A stretch of 50,460 nt of DNA from JBHHYR01 sp046757585 (GCA_046757585.1 JBHHYR010000004.1:1-50460); one strand, 5' to 3'. Counted from the stretch's first letter, positions 41,250 to 50,028 are shown. Numbers and translations are program-made. Notes: generated from the sequence alone by a model not told the origin.

Positions 41250-42755
41250 GTGAAAAGGACAGGCGGCGACAAGCTTCAGCTCTCCAAGAGTGTGCTGCGG
41301 CGGGTCGCCCGGCGTGCCCGGATTCCACTCCGCGACGAGGAGGTTGGACAGTTTACCGAGATGCTCAACCAGGTGCTGCACAGCTTCTATGGTGCGCTGG
41401 AGCGCATTCCCGTTGCGCCGCCAGCCCGATCCGAACGGAAATGGCGGCGTCCGAGCCGGGACGAGGACCCATTGAACCTGTTCATCACCAAGTGCGACAT
41501 TCAGGAGACACAGGCCGGGCCGCTGGCAGGCATGCGCATCGGGGTGAAGGACTGCATTGGCGTCGCGGGCGTCCCCCTGACGATGGCGTCACGCGCGCTC
41601 GAAGGGTTCGTCGCGAAGACCGACGCGACTGTGATCGAGCGGCTGCTCGCAGCCGGCGCCCGGATCGTCGGGAAGACGAACCTGGACGAGTTCTACGTCG
41701 ATACGACGTCGGAAACCAGTCAATTTGGACCCACCGGCAACCCCAAGTTGGGAGACGGGTACGTGCCGGGGGGATCCTCGGGCGGTAGCGCCGCCGCCGT
41801 GGCGGCGGGAGCGGTGGACGCGGCGCTGGGAACCGACGGAGCGGGAAGTACGAGAGTACCGGCTGCCTTTTGCGGTGTAGTCGGATTGAAGCCGACCCAC
41901 GGCCGCGTCCCAGGCTTCGGCGCCGTCGACATGATGCCGTCGGTCGATGAGATTGGGATCCTGGCAAACGACGTGGCAACGATCGCGAGGGTGCTGGGGG
42001 TCATTGCGGGTCCGGATCCTCGTGATGCCAGGAGCATCGAACGTGGGCCGGAGGACTACGTCTCGGCGCTGGCTGCCGGCATGCCCACGCTCCGTGTTGG
42101 CATCGTCAAGGAGTTCTTTGATGAGGCCTTGCAGCCGGCAGTTCGTGACGCGGTGCGCGACGGGATCCGCAACCTAGAACGGCTAGGGTGCAGCGTGCGC
42201 GAGGTGTCGCTCCCGGCGTTCGAGTACGCCGCAGCCGTGTGGATGGCCTACGCGTCGGCGGAGCAGTCGGTCAACTTCAGGAACGACGGCGTGTGTGTCA
42301 CGTCTGGCGGCGCGTATGACGAAGACTGGCTGGAGGCCTTCGCCAAAGTGCGGCGGAGCCGGCGGCCACACTTCGGGCGCTCGATTCGTCTGATTGTCCT
42401 GCTGGGTGCGTTTCTGGGTGAGGTGCAGCGCAACCGGCATTACGCCATGGCCGCGAATAGACGTTTCCAGGTCATCGCAGACTGCCGGCGCGCGTTCAAC
42501 GAGCTGGATGTCCTCGTGTCGCCCACAATTCCCATGCTGCCGTTCAAGCTGGGCGAGCTCGATGCGTACGGCGGCAGCTTTTCAACCATCCCCTACACCT
42601 GTCCGATCAACCTCGTGGGTCTGCCGGCGCTGAGCTTGCCCTGCAAGAAGGTCGATGGCCGGTACGTGGGCATGCAACTGATCGGGAAGTGGCTCGACGA
42701 ACGAACGGTTCTTCGCCTCGCCTATGCGTACGAACGAAATATCAGGATGGAATGA
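41250..42755 (+). CDS. Amidase with N-terminal helical domain
   Basis: A 501-residue amidase-signature enzyme. K100 (GMRIGVKDC), the GGSSGGSA cis-serine loop (174-181) and nucleophile S200 (GTDGAGSTRVPAAFCG) form the triad; the usual GGS is AGS here. Residues 10-65 form a helical N-terminal domain (VLRRVARRARIPLRDEEVGQF... then PSRDEDPLNLF), as in the enantioselective amidases of Rhodococcus, and it loosely resembles GatC. The start is a GTG at 41250. It differs from the second amidase of this operon and should act on another substrate or another step. Confidence 0.88.
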   Translation: MKRTGGDKLQLSKSVLRRVARRARIPLRDEEVGQFTEMLNQVLHSFYGALERIPVAPPARSERKWRRPSRDEDPLNLFITKCDIQETQAGPLAGMRIGVKDCIGVAGVPLTMASRALEGFVAKTDATVIERLLAAGARIVGKTNLDEFYVDTTSETSQFGPTGNPKLGDGYVPGGSSGGSAAAVAAGAVDAALGTDGAGSTRVPAAFCGVVGLKPTHGRVPGFGAVDMMPSVDEIGILANDVATIARVLGVIAGPDPRDARSIERGPEDYVSALAAGMPTLRVGIVKEFFDEALQPAVRDAVRDGIRNLERLGCSVREVSLPAFEYAAAVWMAYASAEQSVNFRNDGVCVTSGGAYDEDWLEAFAKVRRSRRPHFGRSIRLIVLLGAFLGEVQRNRHYAMAANRRFQVIADCRRAFNELDVLVSPTIPMLPFKLGELDAYGGSFSTIPYTCPINLVGLPALSLPCKKVDGRYVGMQLIGKWLDERTVLRLAYAYERNIRME

Positions 42756-42768
42756 AAGGAGAAAACTC

Positions 42769-43455
42769 ATGTTGACGCTGGCAGTCCAATCGGATGGGTC
42801 CTCGATCAGTTTGACCCCAACGGTGGTGGCCTTGGCCGGATACACGGGTCGTGATCGGTCTTCCGTGCAGGCGCACATCGCGGAGCTAGCCAAGCTCGGG
42901 GTGGAGGGGCCGAAGTCGTATCCCGTCGTTCTCGCGGTCACCGCTGATCGCCTAACGACGGACTCGAAGATCGAGGTGCTCCATGGGGAGACCTCGGGCG
43001 AAGCCGAGTTCGCGATCGTGTTGACCGGAGGCAAGAAGTTCATCGCCGCCGCGAGCGACCACACGGACCGGAAGAATGAAGCGCTGCACATGGGTATGGC
43101 GAAGCAGGTGGTTCCTCGCATCCTCAGCCGGGAGGTGTGGCGCTTCGACGCGATCGAGAGCCACTGGGATCAGATCGCGCTCAAGAGTTACGCTAACGTC
43201 AATGGCAAAAGGATCCTGTACCAGGACACCACGGTGGGAACGATCCTGCCAGTGGACGATATCATCGCGTGTGTGGCAAAGCATTGCAGGAGGCCACTCG
43301 AGGAGGCTGTCATCCTCAGCGGTACGGTGCCGATCCTCAGCGGAACGACCCAGTACGCCTCTCATTTCGAGGTCGAAATGGGGGACCCGGTGACCCGGCG
43401 TACCCTGCGCGTCGCCTATGACGTCGTGGTGAACGACTGGAACGTTGAGCCATAA
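42769..43455 (+). CDS. DUF2848-family protein
   Basis: A 228-residue protein of the DUF2848 family: VLTGGKKFIAAASDHTDRKNEAL, REVWRFDAIESHWDQIALKSY, then SGTVPILSGTTQYASHFEVEMGDP. The GSDHTDR-like and GT-loop segments faintly recall the fumarylacetoacetate-hydrolase fold, so a hydrolase or isomerase role is conceivable. The ATG at 42769 has AAAGGAG upstream. It follows the first amidase by 13 bases. No biochemical function is known to me. Confidence 0.78.
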   Translation: MLTLAVQSDGSSISLTPTVVALAGYTGRDRSSVQAHIAELAKLGVEGPKSYPVVLAVTADRLTTDSKIEVLHGETSGEAEFAIVLTGGKKFIAAASDHTDRKNEALHMGMAKQVVPRILSREVWRFDAIESHWDQIALKSYANVNGKRILYQDTTVGTILPVDDIIACVAKHCRRPLEEAVILSGTVPILSGTTQYASHFEVEMGDPVTRRTLRVAYDVVVNDWNVEP

Positions 43456-43504
43456 GCCTGCTGCCACGCCCGGACGCCGTGCAGCAGACCAACGGAGGTG
43501 AAGA

Positions 43505-43864
43505 ATGCCGAAACCAGAACTCGAATTCCACGTGCCCAGTGACACCGGCTGGGAGCAGTTGAATGACCGCAAGCCGGCGATCATGCAGAAAATACTCAGC
43601 AAGGACGAGGAGACCGGGAGCGTCACCCGCTTGATGAAGTTCGAGCGGGGTGGGGATATGAGCTTCGCCGGGGTGCTGATGCATGATTTCTGGGAAGAGG
43701 TCTGGATCATCGAGGGGGCACTCACGGATCTGACGCTCAACAAGACTTTTCCCGCGGGCAGCTACGCCTGCCGGCCGCCTGGGATGAAGCATGGCCCCTA
43801 CATCTCCGAGCCGGGAGCCCTGATGTTCGAGGTCCGTACCTACCTGGCGGGTCAAGCAAAATGA
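43505..43864 (+). CDS. Cupin-domain protein
   Basis: A 119-residue single cupin barrel. Likely metal ligands are H60 and E64/E65 in LMHDFWEEVWIIEG and H96 in PPGMKHGPY; the second Gly-rich turn is FPAGSYACRPPG. Such small cupins include dioxygenases, isomerases and ChrR-like sensors. The ATG at 43505 has GGAGGTG upstream. It overlaps the next gene by 4 bases (ATGA). A metal-dependent step of the pathway is likely, but the reaction is not assignable. Confidence 0.82.
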   Translation: MPKPELEFHVPSDTGWEQLNDRKPAIMQKILSKDEETGSVTRLMKFERGGDMSFAGVLMHDFWEEVWIIEGALTDLTLNKTFPAGSYACRPPGMKHGPYISEPGALMFEVRTYLAGQAK

Positions 43865-44043
43865 CCACCCGCCGTGAGACCGTCCAGCAGTTGGCAGCGG
43901 CCGTACAGATCGAGCTTACCGACGCGGAAATCGCCGCGCTCGCACAGCCCGTCCTGGACGTGATCGGCTGGGTCGACGCGGCCACCCAGGGGTGGGAGAT
44001 GGAAGGCCCGGAGCCGTTTCGCCGTGCCCTCAGGAGCGGCTGA
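43861..44043 (+). CDS. GatC/AtzG-like small amidase subunit
   Basis: A 60-residue helical protein (TVQQLAAAVQIELTDAEIAALAQPVLDVIGWV) of the GatC/AtzG (DUF4089) type. In the cyanuric-acid pathway AtzG is a small partner needed by the amidase AtzE; GatC plays the same part for GatA. Its gene is fully overlapped to the cupin (ATGA) and lies close before an AtzE-like amidase gene, so the pair probably forms a heteromeric hydrolase. It is easy to miss because of its size. Confidence 0.75.
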   Translation: MTTRRETVQQLAAAVQIELTDAEIAALAQPVLDVIGWVDAATQGWEMEGPEPFRRALRSG

Positions 44044-44060
44044 AGGGCAGGGAGGACGGG

Positions 44061-44210
44061 ATGGTCACACGGGTCGTGATGGTCGAGTTCAACCCCGACG
44101 CGCCGCCGGAGCACATCCGGATGTCGAAGAGCAATTTCATCCAGCACGTGGCGCACCGGTGGGTGAGCAACCTGCGCAGTGGGGGTCCCGATCGAGGACA
44201 CGAGGAATGA
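44061..44210 (+). CDS. 49-residue conserved-context ORF
   Basis: A small protein (MVTRVVMVEFNPDAPPEHIR then MSKSNFIQHVAHRWVSNLRS) with an ATG at 44061 behind GGAGG. Its stop overlaps the amidase start in an ATGA (44207-44210), so translation is coupled. No family is recognised. The start VTRVVMVEFNPDAP would suit the first strand of a ferredoxin-like fold, but there is no room for a whole domain. Position between the AtzG-like and AtzE-like genes suggests a subunit or a translational coupler. Confidence 0.55.
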   Translation: MVTRVVMVEFNPDAPPEHIRMSKSNFIQHVAHRWVSNLRSGGPDRGHEE

Positions 44211-45565
44211 AGCAAGATCTTTGTAGCTGCTCCATTGCGGAGCTGGGGCGCGGGTTGCGGCAGCGCGCGTTCAGCGTACGGGAGATCACCGAAGCGCACC
44301 TGGCACGGATCGATGCCGTCAATCCGGTCGTGCACGCGTTCATCCTGATCGACTCGGAGGGCGCGCGCGCGGCGGCCGACGCGGCAGATCGGGAGCTGGC
44401 GCAGGGGCAGGATCGCGGGACGCTTCACGGGGTGCCGCTCACACTGAAGGACCTCTTCGCTACCCGGGCGCAACGAACCACTGCCGGCTCGCGCATTCTG
44501 GAAGAGCACGTGACCCCGCAAGATGCAGTGGTGGTGCAACGCCTGCGGCAGGAAGGCGCGATCATCCTCGGCAAGACGAACCTGAACGAGTTCGCCTTCG
44601 GAGCCACTGGCATCAATGCCCGTTACGGGACGGTCCGAAACCCGTGGGACACGGACCGCATCGTGGGCGGCTCGAGCAGCGGCGCCGCCGCTGCGGTGGC
44701 GGCCGGCATGTGCGTGGCCGCTCTCGGCACGGATACCGGTGGCTCGGTGCGCATCCCCGCCGCCCTCACTGGGCTGGTTGGCTTCAAGCCGACGTATGAT
44801 CGTGTGCCGCGTGACGGCGTGATTCCCTTGTCGTGGACCCTCGACCACGTCGGCGTGCTGTCCCGCCACGTGGCGGATGCTTGCGACGTGTTCGGCTGCG
44901 TCGGGAACCGGCCGCCGCACGGCCCCCTGGAAAAAGTGCCTCTCAAGGGGCTCAGAATCGGCGTCCTGGAGCAGTACTGCTCGGACCTGGACGGTTCCGT
45001 AGGTCAGTACTGGGAGCAGTTCCTGCGTGCGGCCGCAGGGGCCGGCGCCCGAGTTGTTAGCCTCGACTTTCAGCGGTCGCGGGAAATCGTGGCGGCCTCA
45101 ACTGTCATCATGTTTGCGGAGGCAGCCGCCAGCCATCTGACGTGGCTTCGCACGTGCCGGGAGCTGTACGGGAATGACACGAAACTACGACTGCTTCAGG
45201 GAGCGCTGTACCCGGCGGTCACGTACCTTCGGGCGCAGCAAATGCGCGAGGAGATCATCCACGATGTCGCAGGGTTGTTCGAGCAAGTGGACATTCTGGC
45301 CTGTCCGACACAGCCGTGCGTCGCCGCGAAGATCTCGGATGTCCGCCCCGAGATCGTGTTGCAGATCGTGCGGAACACGCGCCTGGCTCCGCTACTCGGT
45401 CTGCCGGCGCTCAGTGTCCCTCTCCAGTGTGCGGGGCTCCCGGTGGGCGGGCAGTTCGTCGGTCCGCGGGGCCGGGACGAGTATCTGCTCGGCGTGGGTG
45501 TCGCCGTTGAAGATCTGATCGACACCGCGCGGACGCCTGCCAAGCTAGCAGCCGGAGGAAACTGA
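44207..45565 (+). CDS. AtzE/GatA-like amidase
   Basis: A 452-residue amidase-signature enzyme. K81 (GVPLTLKDL), cis-serine in VGGSSSGAAAAVA (154-166), and nucleophile S180 in LGTDTGGSVRIPAALTG. It resembles AtzE and GatA more than the 41250 amidase. Its start overlaps the small ORF. No GatB is in the operon, so tRNA amidation is unlikely; hydrolysis of an amide with help from the AtzG-like 60-mer is the better reading. The substrate remains unknown. Confidence 0.88.
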   Translation: MKQDLCSCSIAELGRGLRQRAFSVREITEAHLARIDAVNPVVHAFILIDSEGARAAADAADRELAQGQDRGTLHGVPLTLKDLFATRAQRTTAGSRILEEHVTPQDAVVVQRLRQEGAIILGKTNLNEFAFGATGINARYGTVRNPWDTDRIVGGSSSGAAAAVAAGMCVAALGTDTGGSVRIPAALTGLVGFKPTYDRVPRDGVIPLSWTLDHVGVLSRHVADACDVFGCVGNRPPHGPLEKVPLKGLRIGVLEQYCSDLDGSVGQYWEQFLRAAAGAGARVVSLDFQRSREIVAASTVIMFAEAAASHLTWLRTCRELYGNDTKLRLLQGALYPAVTYLRAQQMREEIIHDVAGLFEQVDILACPTQPCVAAKISDVRPEIVLQIVRNTRLAPLLGLPALSVPLQCAGLPVGGQFVGPRGRDEYLLGVGVAVEDLIDTARTPAKLAAGGN

Positions 45566-46800
45566 TGGAAACGCTCGTTGCTGTCTTCTTGATTCTCATC
45601 TCGGGTGTGGCCTGCCTGACCCAGAGTATGCCGGTGCTGAAAATCGGGCCGCCGCCAGTCGAGCTCAGCTACGCCACGTTCCGCTACCGCCCGGTCTTCG
45701 CGCTCGTGGCCGCAGCGCTTGCGCTGTGGCTTGGGGGCCGGTGGCTGTTCGGTGGGATGACCGGCGCGGTCGCGCCGGCGGCCCTCGGCCTGGCAGGGCT
45801 CATCTGGGCGAGCCTTGCCGTCTCGCCATCGCACATGTTTCATCCGCAGTCGGGAGGTCGTGCCTTGAGTGCGGCCGAAGCCGACATGGTCCCGGACAGC
45901 GCGACGGTCGTCGGTGTCGTCGTCGGCGGCGAGGCACGCGCCTATCCGGCGGAGATGACACAGCCCCACCACATCGTCCCGGACGTGCTCGGAGGAGAAC
46001 GCATCCTTGCCAGTTGGTGTCCCCTCTGCCATAGCGGCATGGTCTTCAAGGGTGACTTCAAAGGCCGGCGCCTGGCGCCGCGCGTCATCGGCGGCGGCAA
46101 CAACAATGTCCTGTTTTACGATCCGCGCACGAAAAACCTCATCCAACAGATGAACGGCGAGATCGTAGCGGGGCCTGATCGGGGAGAACACCTCGAATGG
46201 ATCCCGGCGGTGACGACCAGCTGGTCGAACTGGCGGCGAGAGCAGCCGGCGACGACGGTGTGGTGGTCTCCGCCGGGGACCCTGTTTCGCCGCCTGGTCC
46301 GCACGCTGGCCATGTGGGCGCCGACCACGATCGAACGCAAGCAGAAGCCCTTTTACGCGATGAGTGGCACCGGCGATGATCGCCGCCCCTTCTCGGAAAA
46401 GGTGAGCGCGGTCCAGGTGGGTACGGAACGCCGCGCCTATCCTGCCAGCGCCCTGGCGCAACATGCTGTGGTCAATGATATCGTTGGGGGTGTGCCGATC
46501 GCCGTGTTCGCCGCCTCCTCGGCCTCGTTCGTGCGTTTCTTCGATCGGCGGGTCAAGGAAGGCACCCTCACGTTCCGGGTTGAGAATCAGGAGATCGGGA
46601 ACGGGACGGTAGCCCGCGACCAGGAAACGGGCTCGGGTTGGACGCTCAGTGGCACGGCGGTTGACGGTCCGCTGCGCGGTCTCAAGCTGCAGCAGATTGC
46701 CGGCGTGAACCGCGTCTTCTGGGGCGCCTATGCCTTCTTCTTCCCTGGGGCGACGCTCTGGGACGGGCCCGCGCAGGAGGACGACAGCCATGCCGAGTGA
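45565..46800 (+). CDS. DUF3179-family membrane protein
   Basis: A 411-residue protein with N-terminal hydrophobic segments near residues 3-20, 44-62 and 68-86, then the DUF3179 domain: ARAYPAEMTQPHHIVPDVLGGERILASWCPLCHSGMVF (with C152-x-x-C155) and a second similar block RRAYPASALAQHAVVNDIVGGVPIAVF. The family's function is not known. The CxxC and membrane anchor suggest an extracytoplasmic, perhaps metal or redox role. Its ATG overlaps the amidase stop (TGATG), and its own stop overlaps the next gene by 11 bases. Confidence 0.85.
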   Translation: METLVAVFLILISGVACLTQSMPVLKIGPPPVELSYATFRYRPVFALVAAALALWLGGRWLFGGMTGAVAPAALGLAGLIWASLAVSPSHMFHPQSGGRALSAAEADMVPDSATVVGVVVGGEARAYPAEMTQPHHIVPDVLGGERILASWCPLCHSGMVFKGDFKGRRLAPRVIGGGNNNVLFYDPRTKNLIQQMNGEIVAGPDRGEHLEWIPAVTTSWSNWRREQPATTVWWSPPGTLFRRLVRTLAMWAPTTIERKQKPFYAMSGTGDDRRPFSEKVSAVQVGTERRAYPASALAQHAVVNDIVGGVPIAVFAASSASFVRFFDRRVKEGTLTFRVENQEIGNGTVARDQETGSGWTLSGTAVDGPLRGLKLQQIAGVNRVFWGAYAFFFPGATLWDGPAQEDDSHAE

Positions 46801-48598
46801 CCTGCGCAGCTTCATCAAGGACGCCGAAGCCGCCGGACGACTGTACCGCGTCCGGCGGCAGGTGGACCCCCACAAGAACCTTGCCGCCCTCTCTGACGAG
46901 TCGGACCGGGCGGTCGTGTTCGAGAATATTGCCGGATACGAGGGGTGGACCGTCGTCGACGGGATCAATCGCAATCGGACCATGGAGGCCGTGTCCTTCA
47001 AGACCACCCGCGACAATGTCGTCCGGACCGTCGCTGGGCGCCTCGACCACGGTCCCCGGCCACACAAAGTAGTCGCCACCGGGCCGGTCAAGGAAGTGAT
47101 CTGGCATGGCGAGGAGGCAAACTTGAAGCGGCTCCCGATTCCGATTCATTCGGAGCTCGACGGGGGGCCCTACATCGGGGGGGGACTCGGCGTTATCATC
47201 GACCCGGAAACCGGCTTTCATAACACGACCTTCCCGCGCTTGCAGGTCCGTGACGGGAAACACTGCCCATTCTTGGTGTACTCCCCGCATGTTGCGCGGA
47301 TCCTGGGCAAGTACGCCCGCCGGAAACAGCCGATGCAGATGGCGGTCGTCATCGGCCATCACCCCGCGTGGGAAATCGCCGCGGCCTCCAGCATGCACCA
47401 CCCACTGTGGGGAGAGTTCGACTGGGTGGGCAGCCTGCTCGAGGAGGATGTCACGTTCGTGAAGTGCGAGACCATCGATGTGGATGTGCCGGCGTGGGCC
47501 GAAATCGTGATCGAGGGCGAGGTGCAGCCCGGGATCGTTGCCGATGAAGGTCCCTTCGGGAATTACCTCGGTACCTACGCCTCAGGTCCGACGAGCCGAG
47601 CGGGAGTGGCGAAGGCTCCCGTCTACGTGGTGAAGTGCATCACGATGAGACGCAACCCGATCTTTCGCCATCTGCAGGCAACCGTGTGGACCGATCACCA
47701 GCGGCTCTGCATGCTCTCGATCGAGGCGAATCTGTACACTGCCCTCACCGAGATCGGCGTGGATGTACATGACGTCTATTGCCCTCCCTGGGGAGCGGCC
47801 TCTACGACGCTGCTGCAGATGACGCCGCATTTTCCAGGCGAGGCGCAGGATGCACTGCTGAAGACCTTGGAGTTCGAGAACTCCACGCTCTTCTTCATGA
47901 GCCAGGTTGCGATCGCGGTGAACCGTGACGTGAACGTTTACGATGCGCGGGACATCATCTGGGCGCTCGCCGTGCGGACGAATTGGCCGAAGAACGCGAC
48001 GGTGATTCCCGGTACCCGCTGCTCGCCGATCATGCCGGTCGCAGATCGGGTCGAAGGGGCGCCCCTACGACTGGGAGGCAAGGTGATGATCGACGCGACC
48101 CACCTCCCGGCGCGCAACGAAACCGAACGATGGGAGTACAATCGCATTTGGCCGATGGGGAAAGGGACGGTCTCGTTGAAGGAGTACGTCGGAGAAGGCT
48201 ACCAGGAGACCGGCCTCCACCAGGAACGCGTCTTTGAGGACTCTCCGACTCCTCCGGCCCCGCGGGCGGAGCCACCGCGGGAACAGCGGCCGGTGGAGTT
48301 CGTTCGGGTTGCCCGGGTCGACGAGTTGGAGGAAGGGGTCGGACACTGTGTCGAAGTCGGAGACGAAATGATCGCCCTCTTTAAGATCGGTAAGGATATC
48401 TACGCGCTTAACAACATTTGCCCGCACATGGGGGGCTCGCTAGCCGACGGGGAGCTCTGCGAGAACCTGGTGTCGTGTCCGCTGCACGGCTGGACCTTCA
48501 ACGTGCAAACGGGCGACGTGGTCGAGGGTGAAATTGGAACGGAGACCTACCCGGTTCAAGTGCAGGGAGCCGAGATCGCCGTGGGGATCCGCAAATGA
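46790..48598 (+). CDS. UbiD-family decarboxylase fused to Rieske domain
   Basis: A 602-residue fusion. Residues 1 to about 485 are a UbiD-like (de)carboxylase, which in characterised members uses prenylated FMN. R150 lies in TTFPRLQV, and the EGPFGE motif reads E253-GPFG-N258, so the second Glu of the catalytic Glu-Arg-Glu set is replaced by Asn. After a Pro-rich linker (about 486-500) comes a Rieske-type ferredoxin domain with C544-P-H546 and C563-x2-H566 (CPHMGG...CPLHGW). The ATG at 46790 has AGGAGG upstream. No UbiX gene is in the window. The fusion suggests electron transfer to or near the UbiD active site, or delivery to a separate oxygenase. Confidence 0.88.
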   Translation: MPSDLRSFIKDAEAAGRLYRVRRQVDPHKNLAALSDESDRAVVFENIAGYEGWTVVDGINRNRTMEAVSFKTTRDNVVRTVAGRLDHGPRPHKVVATGPVKEVIWHGEEANLKRLPIPIHSELDGGPYIGGGLGVIIDPETGFHNTTFPRLQVRDGKHCPFLVYSPHVARILGKYARRKQPMQMAVVIGHHPAWEIAAASSMHHPLWGEFDWVGSLLEEDVTFVKCETIDVDVPAWAEIVIEGEVQPGIVADEGPFGNYLGTYASGPTSRAGVAKAPVYVVKCITMRRNPIFRHLQATVWTDHQRLCMLSIEANLYTALTEIGVDVHDVYCPPWGAASTTLLQMTPHFPGEAQDALLKTLEFENSTLFFMSQVAIAVNRDVNVYDARDIIWALAVRTNWPKNATVIPGTRCSPIMPVADRVEGAPLRLGGKVMIDATHLPARNETERWEYNRIWPMGKGTVSLKEYVGEGYQETGLHQERVFEDSPTPPAPRAEPPREQRPVEFVRVARVDELEEGVGHCVEVGDEMIALFKIGKDIYALNNICPHMGGSLADGELCENLVSCPLHGWTFNVQTGDVVEGEIGTETYPVQVQGAEIAVGIRK

Positions 48599-50028
48599 AA
48601 GCCGCGGCCAGGCGTGCACCGGCAGACACCGGTGCCGTCCCGGTGGACCTGCGCGGTTTCCTGGACGCGCACGGCGACACCTTGCTGCGTATCACGAAGG
48701 AGGTCGCACTCGAGGACATCGGGGCGCTCACCGGGCAGAGCAGGGACACCATCCTATTTGAGCACATCCGGGGGTACAGCGGTTGGCGGTTGGTGGACCG
48801 TCTCTTCAGCAACCGTGCGGCACAAGGCCGCGTCCTCGGGTGCGCCCCCGGCCACGTCGTCCCGACGCTGGCGAGAATCCTGGACACCGGGCCGCGGAAG
48901 TTTCGCGTCGTCGACGACGGACCCGTCAAGGAGATCAAACTGCGCGGAGGGGACGCGGACCTCACGAAGCTGCCCGTGGTGACCCATACCGATGTCGACC
49001 CGGGACCGTACATGACCGGCTTCAATGTGGTGCGCGATCCCGAGACCGGCTTGTACAACTCGATGAATCCCCGCGCGTTGATTCTCGGGCCACGTAGGAC
49101 CCTCGTCTCCTTCGTGACCCGGCACGTCCAGGTTATTTTCAAGAAGTACCAGGCGGCAGGACAAAAAATGCCCCAAGCACTGTGCATCGGAGCGCACCCA
49201 GCCTTTGAGCTGGCGGCGACGTACAGTGGGCTCCACGATGATTTCTGGGAAGTGGAGTACGCCGGAACGATTCTAGGTCAGACGCTTGATCTCGTTCGCT
49301 GCGAAACCATCGATCTGCTGGTGCCGGCGACGGCTGAACTCGTCATCGAAGGCTTTGTCCATCCCGAGCGGGTGGGTACCGACGGGCCGAACCCGGGACC
49401 GACCACCTATTTCCTGCCGCGCACTGTCCCGGCGCCGGAATTCGAGGTCACGGCGATTACAATGCGCCGCAACCCGATCTACCGGAACCACCAGATCGTT
49501 CCCTTTACGGACCACCAACCACTACCGCGCCTCTTTCACGAGGCCCAGCTCTATCGTCAACTCCGCAGCATGGGTCTCGATGTTCGCGAAGTCTTCTTTC
49601 CGCCGTGGGGTGCGGCGCTCTCGTGCATCATCCAGGTGGCGCCGGCGTTCGACGGTCAGGTTGCGGACGCGCTGCTTGCCGTGATGGGGGCGCCGTGGCT
49701 GAATACCAAGCTCGTTGTCGCCGTCGACCCGGACATCAACGTCTACGATCCCGCGGATGTCTATTTTGCACTGGCGACGCGGGTCGATCCGGCCCGGCAC
49801 GTTGTGGTGGTTCCGAATACACGGGCCAATCCGATGGATCCGTCGGCGACACCGGTGGTGGCGGCAGGCCAAGCAGCCGTGGAAAGCAGATTTCCCAGCG
49901 TTGTTGGTAAGATGGGAATCGATGCGACCAAACCGGTGCCCTATTGCCCGAACCGCAAGGACTTCGAGCGAGGCTGGCCCATCAACTGGGGCAAGATCAA
50001 GCTGGAAGATTTCCTGCCGCCGAAATGA
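48595..50028 (+). CDS. Second UbiD-like protein, divergent active site
   Basis: A 477-residue UbiD-family protein without a Rieske domain. R160 is present in NSMNPRALI, and the core VVDDGPVKEIKLRGGDADLTKLPVV, DINVYDPADVYFALATRVDP and MGIDATKP matches the family. The EGPFGE motif reads D263-GPNP-G268, so both expected Glu residues are lost. It may be a non-catalytic partner of the fusion protein or a UbiD with another chemistry. The ATG overlaps the previous stop (ATGA). A heteromeric complex with the UbiD-Rieske protein is a reasonable inference. Confidence 0.85.
   Translation: MKAAARRAPADTGAVPVDLRGFLDAHGDTLLRITKEVALEDIGALTGQSRDTILFEHIRGYSGWRLVDRLFSNRAAQGRVLGCAPGHVVPTLARILDTGPRKFRVVDDGPVKEIKLRGGDADLTKLPVVTHTDVDPGPYMTGFNVVRDPETGLYNSMNPRALILGPRRTLVSFVTRHVQVIFKKYQAAGQKMPQALCIGAHPAFELAATYSGLHDDFWEVEYAGTILGQTLDLVRCETIDLLVPATAELVIEGFVHPERVGTDGPNPGPTTYFLPRTVPAPEFEVTAITMRRNPIYRNHQIVPFTDHQPLPRLFHEAQLYRQLRSMGLDVREVFFPPWGAALSCIIQVAPAFDGQVADALLAVMGAPWLNTKLVVAVDPDINVYDPADVYFALATRVDPARHVVVVPNTRANPMDPSATPVVAAGQAAVESRFPSVVGKMGIDATKPVPYCPNRKDFERGWPINWGKIKLEDFLPPK

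Noticed and set aside
40281..41381. 366-codon open frame on the minus strand
   Set aside because: Antisense to the MMPL gene; His/Gln-rich shadow.
45196..47091. 631-codon open frame on the minus strand
   Set aside because: Antisense to the amidase, DUF3179 and UbiD genes, whose frames are clearly conserved.
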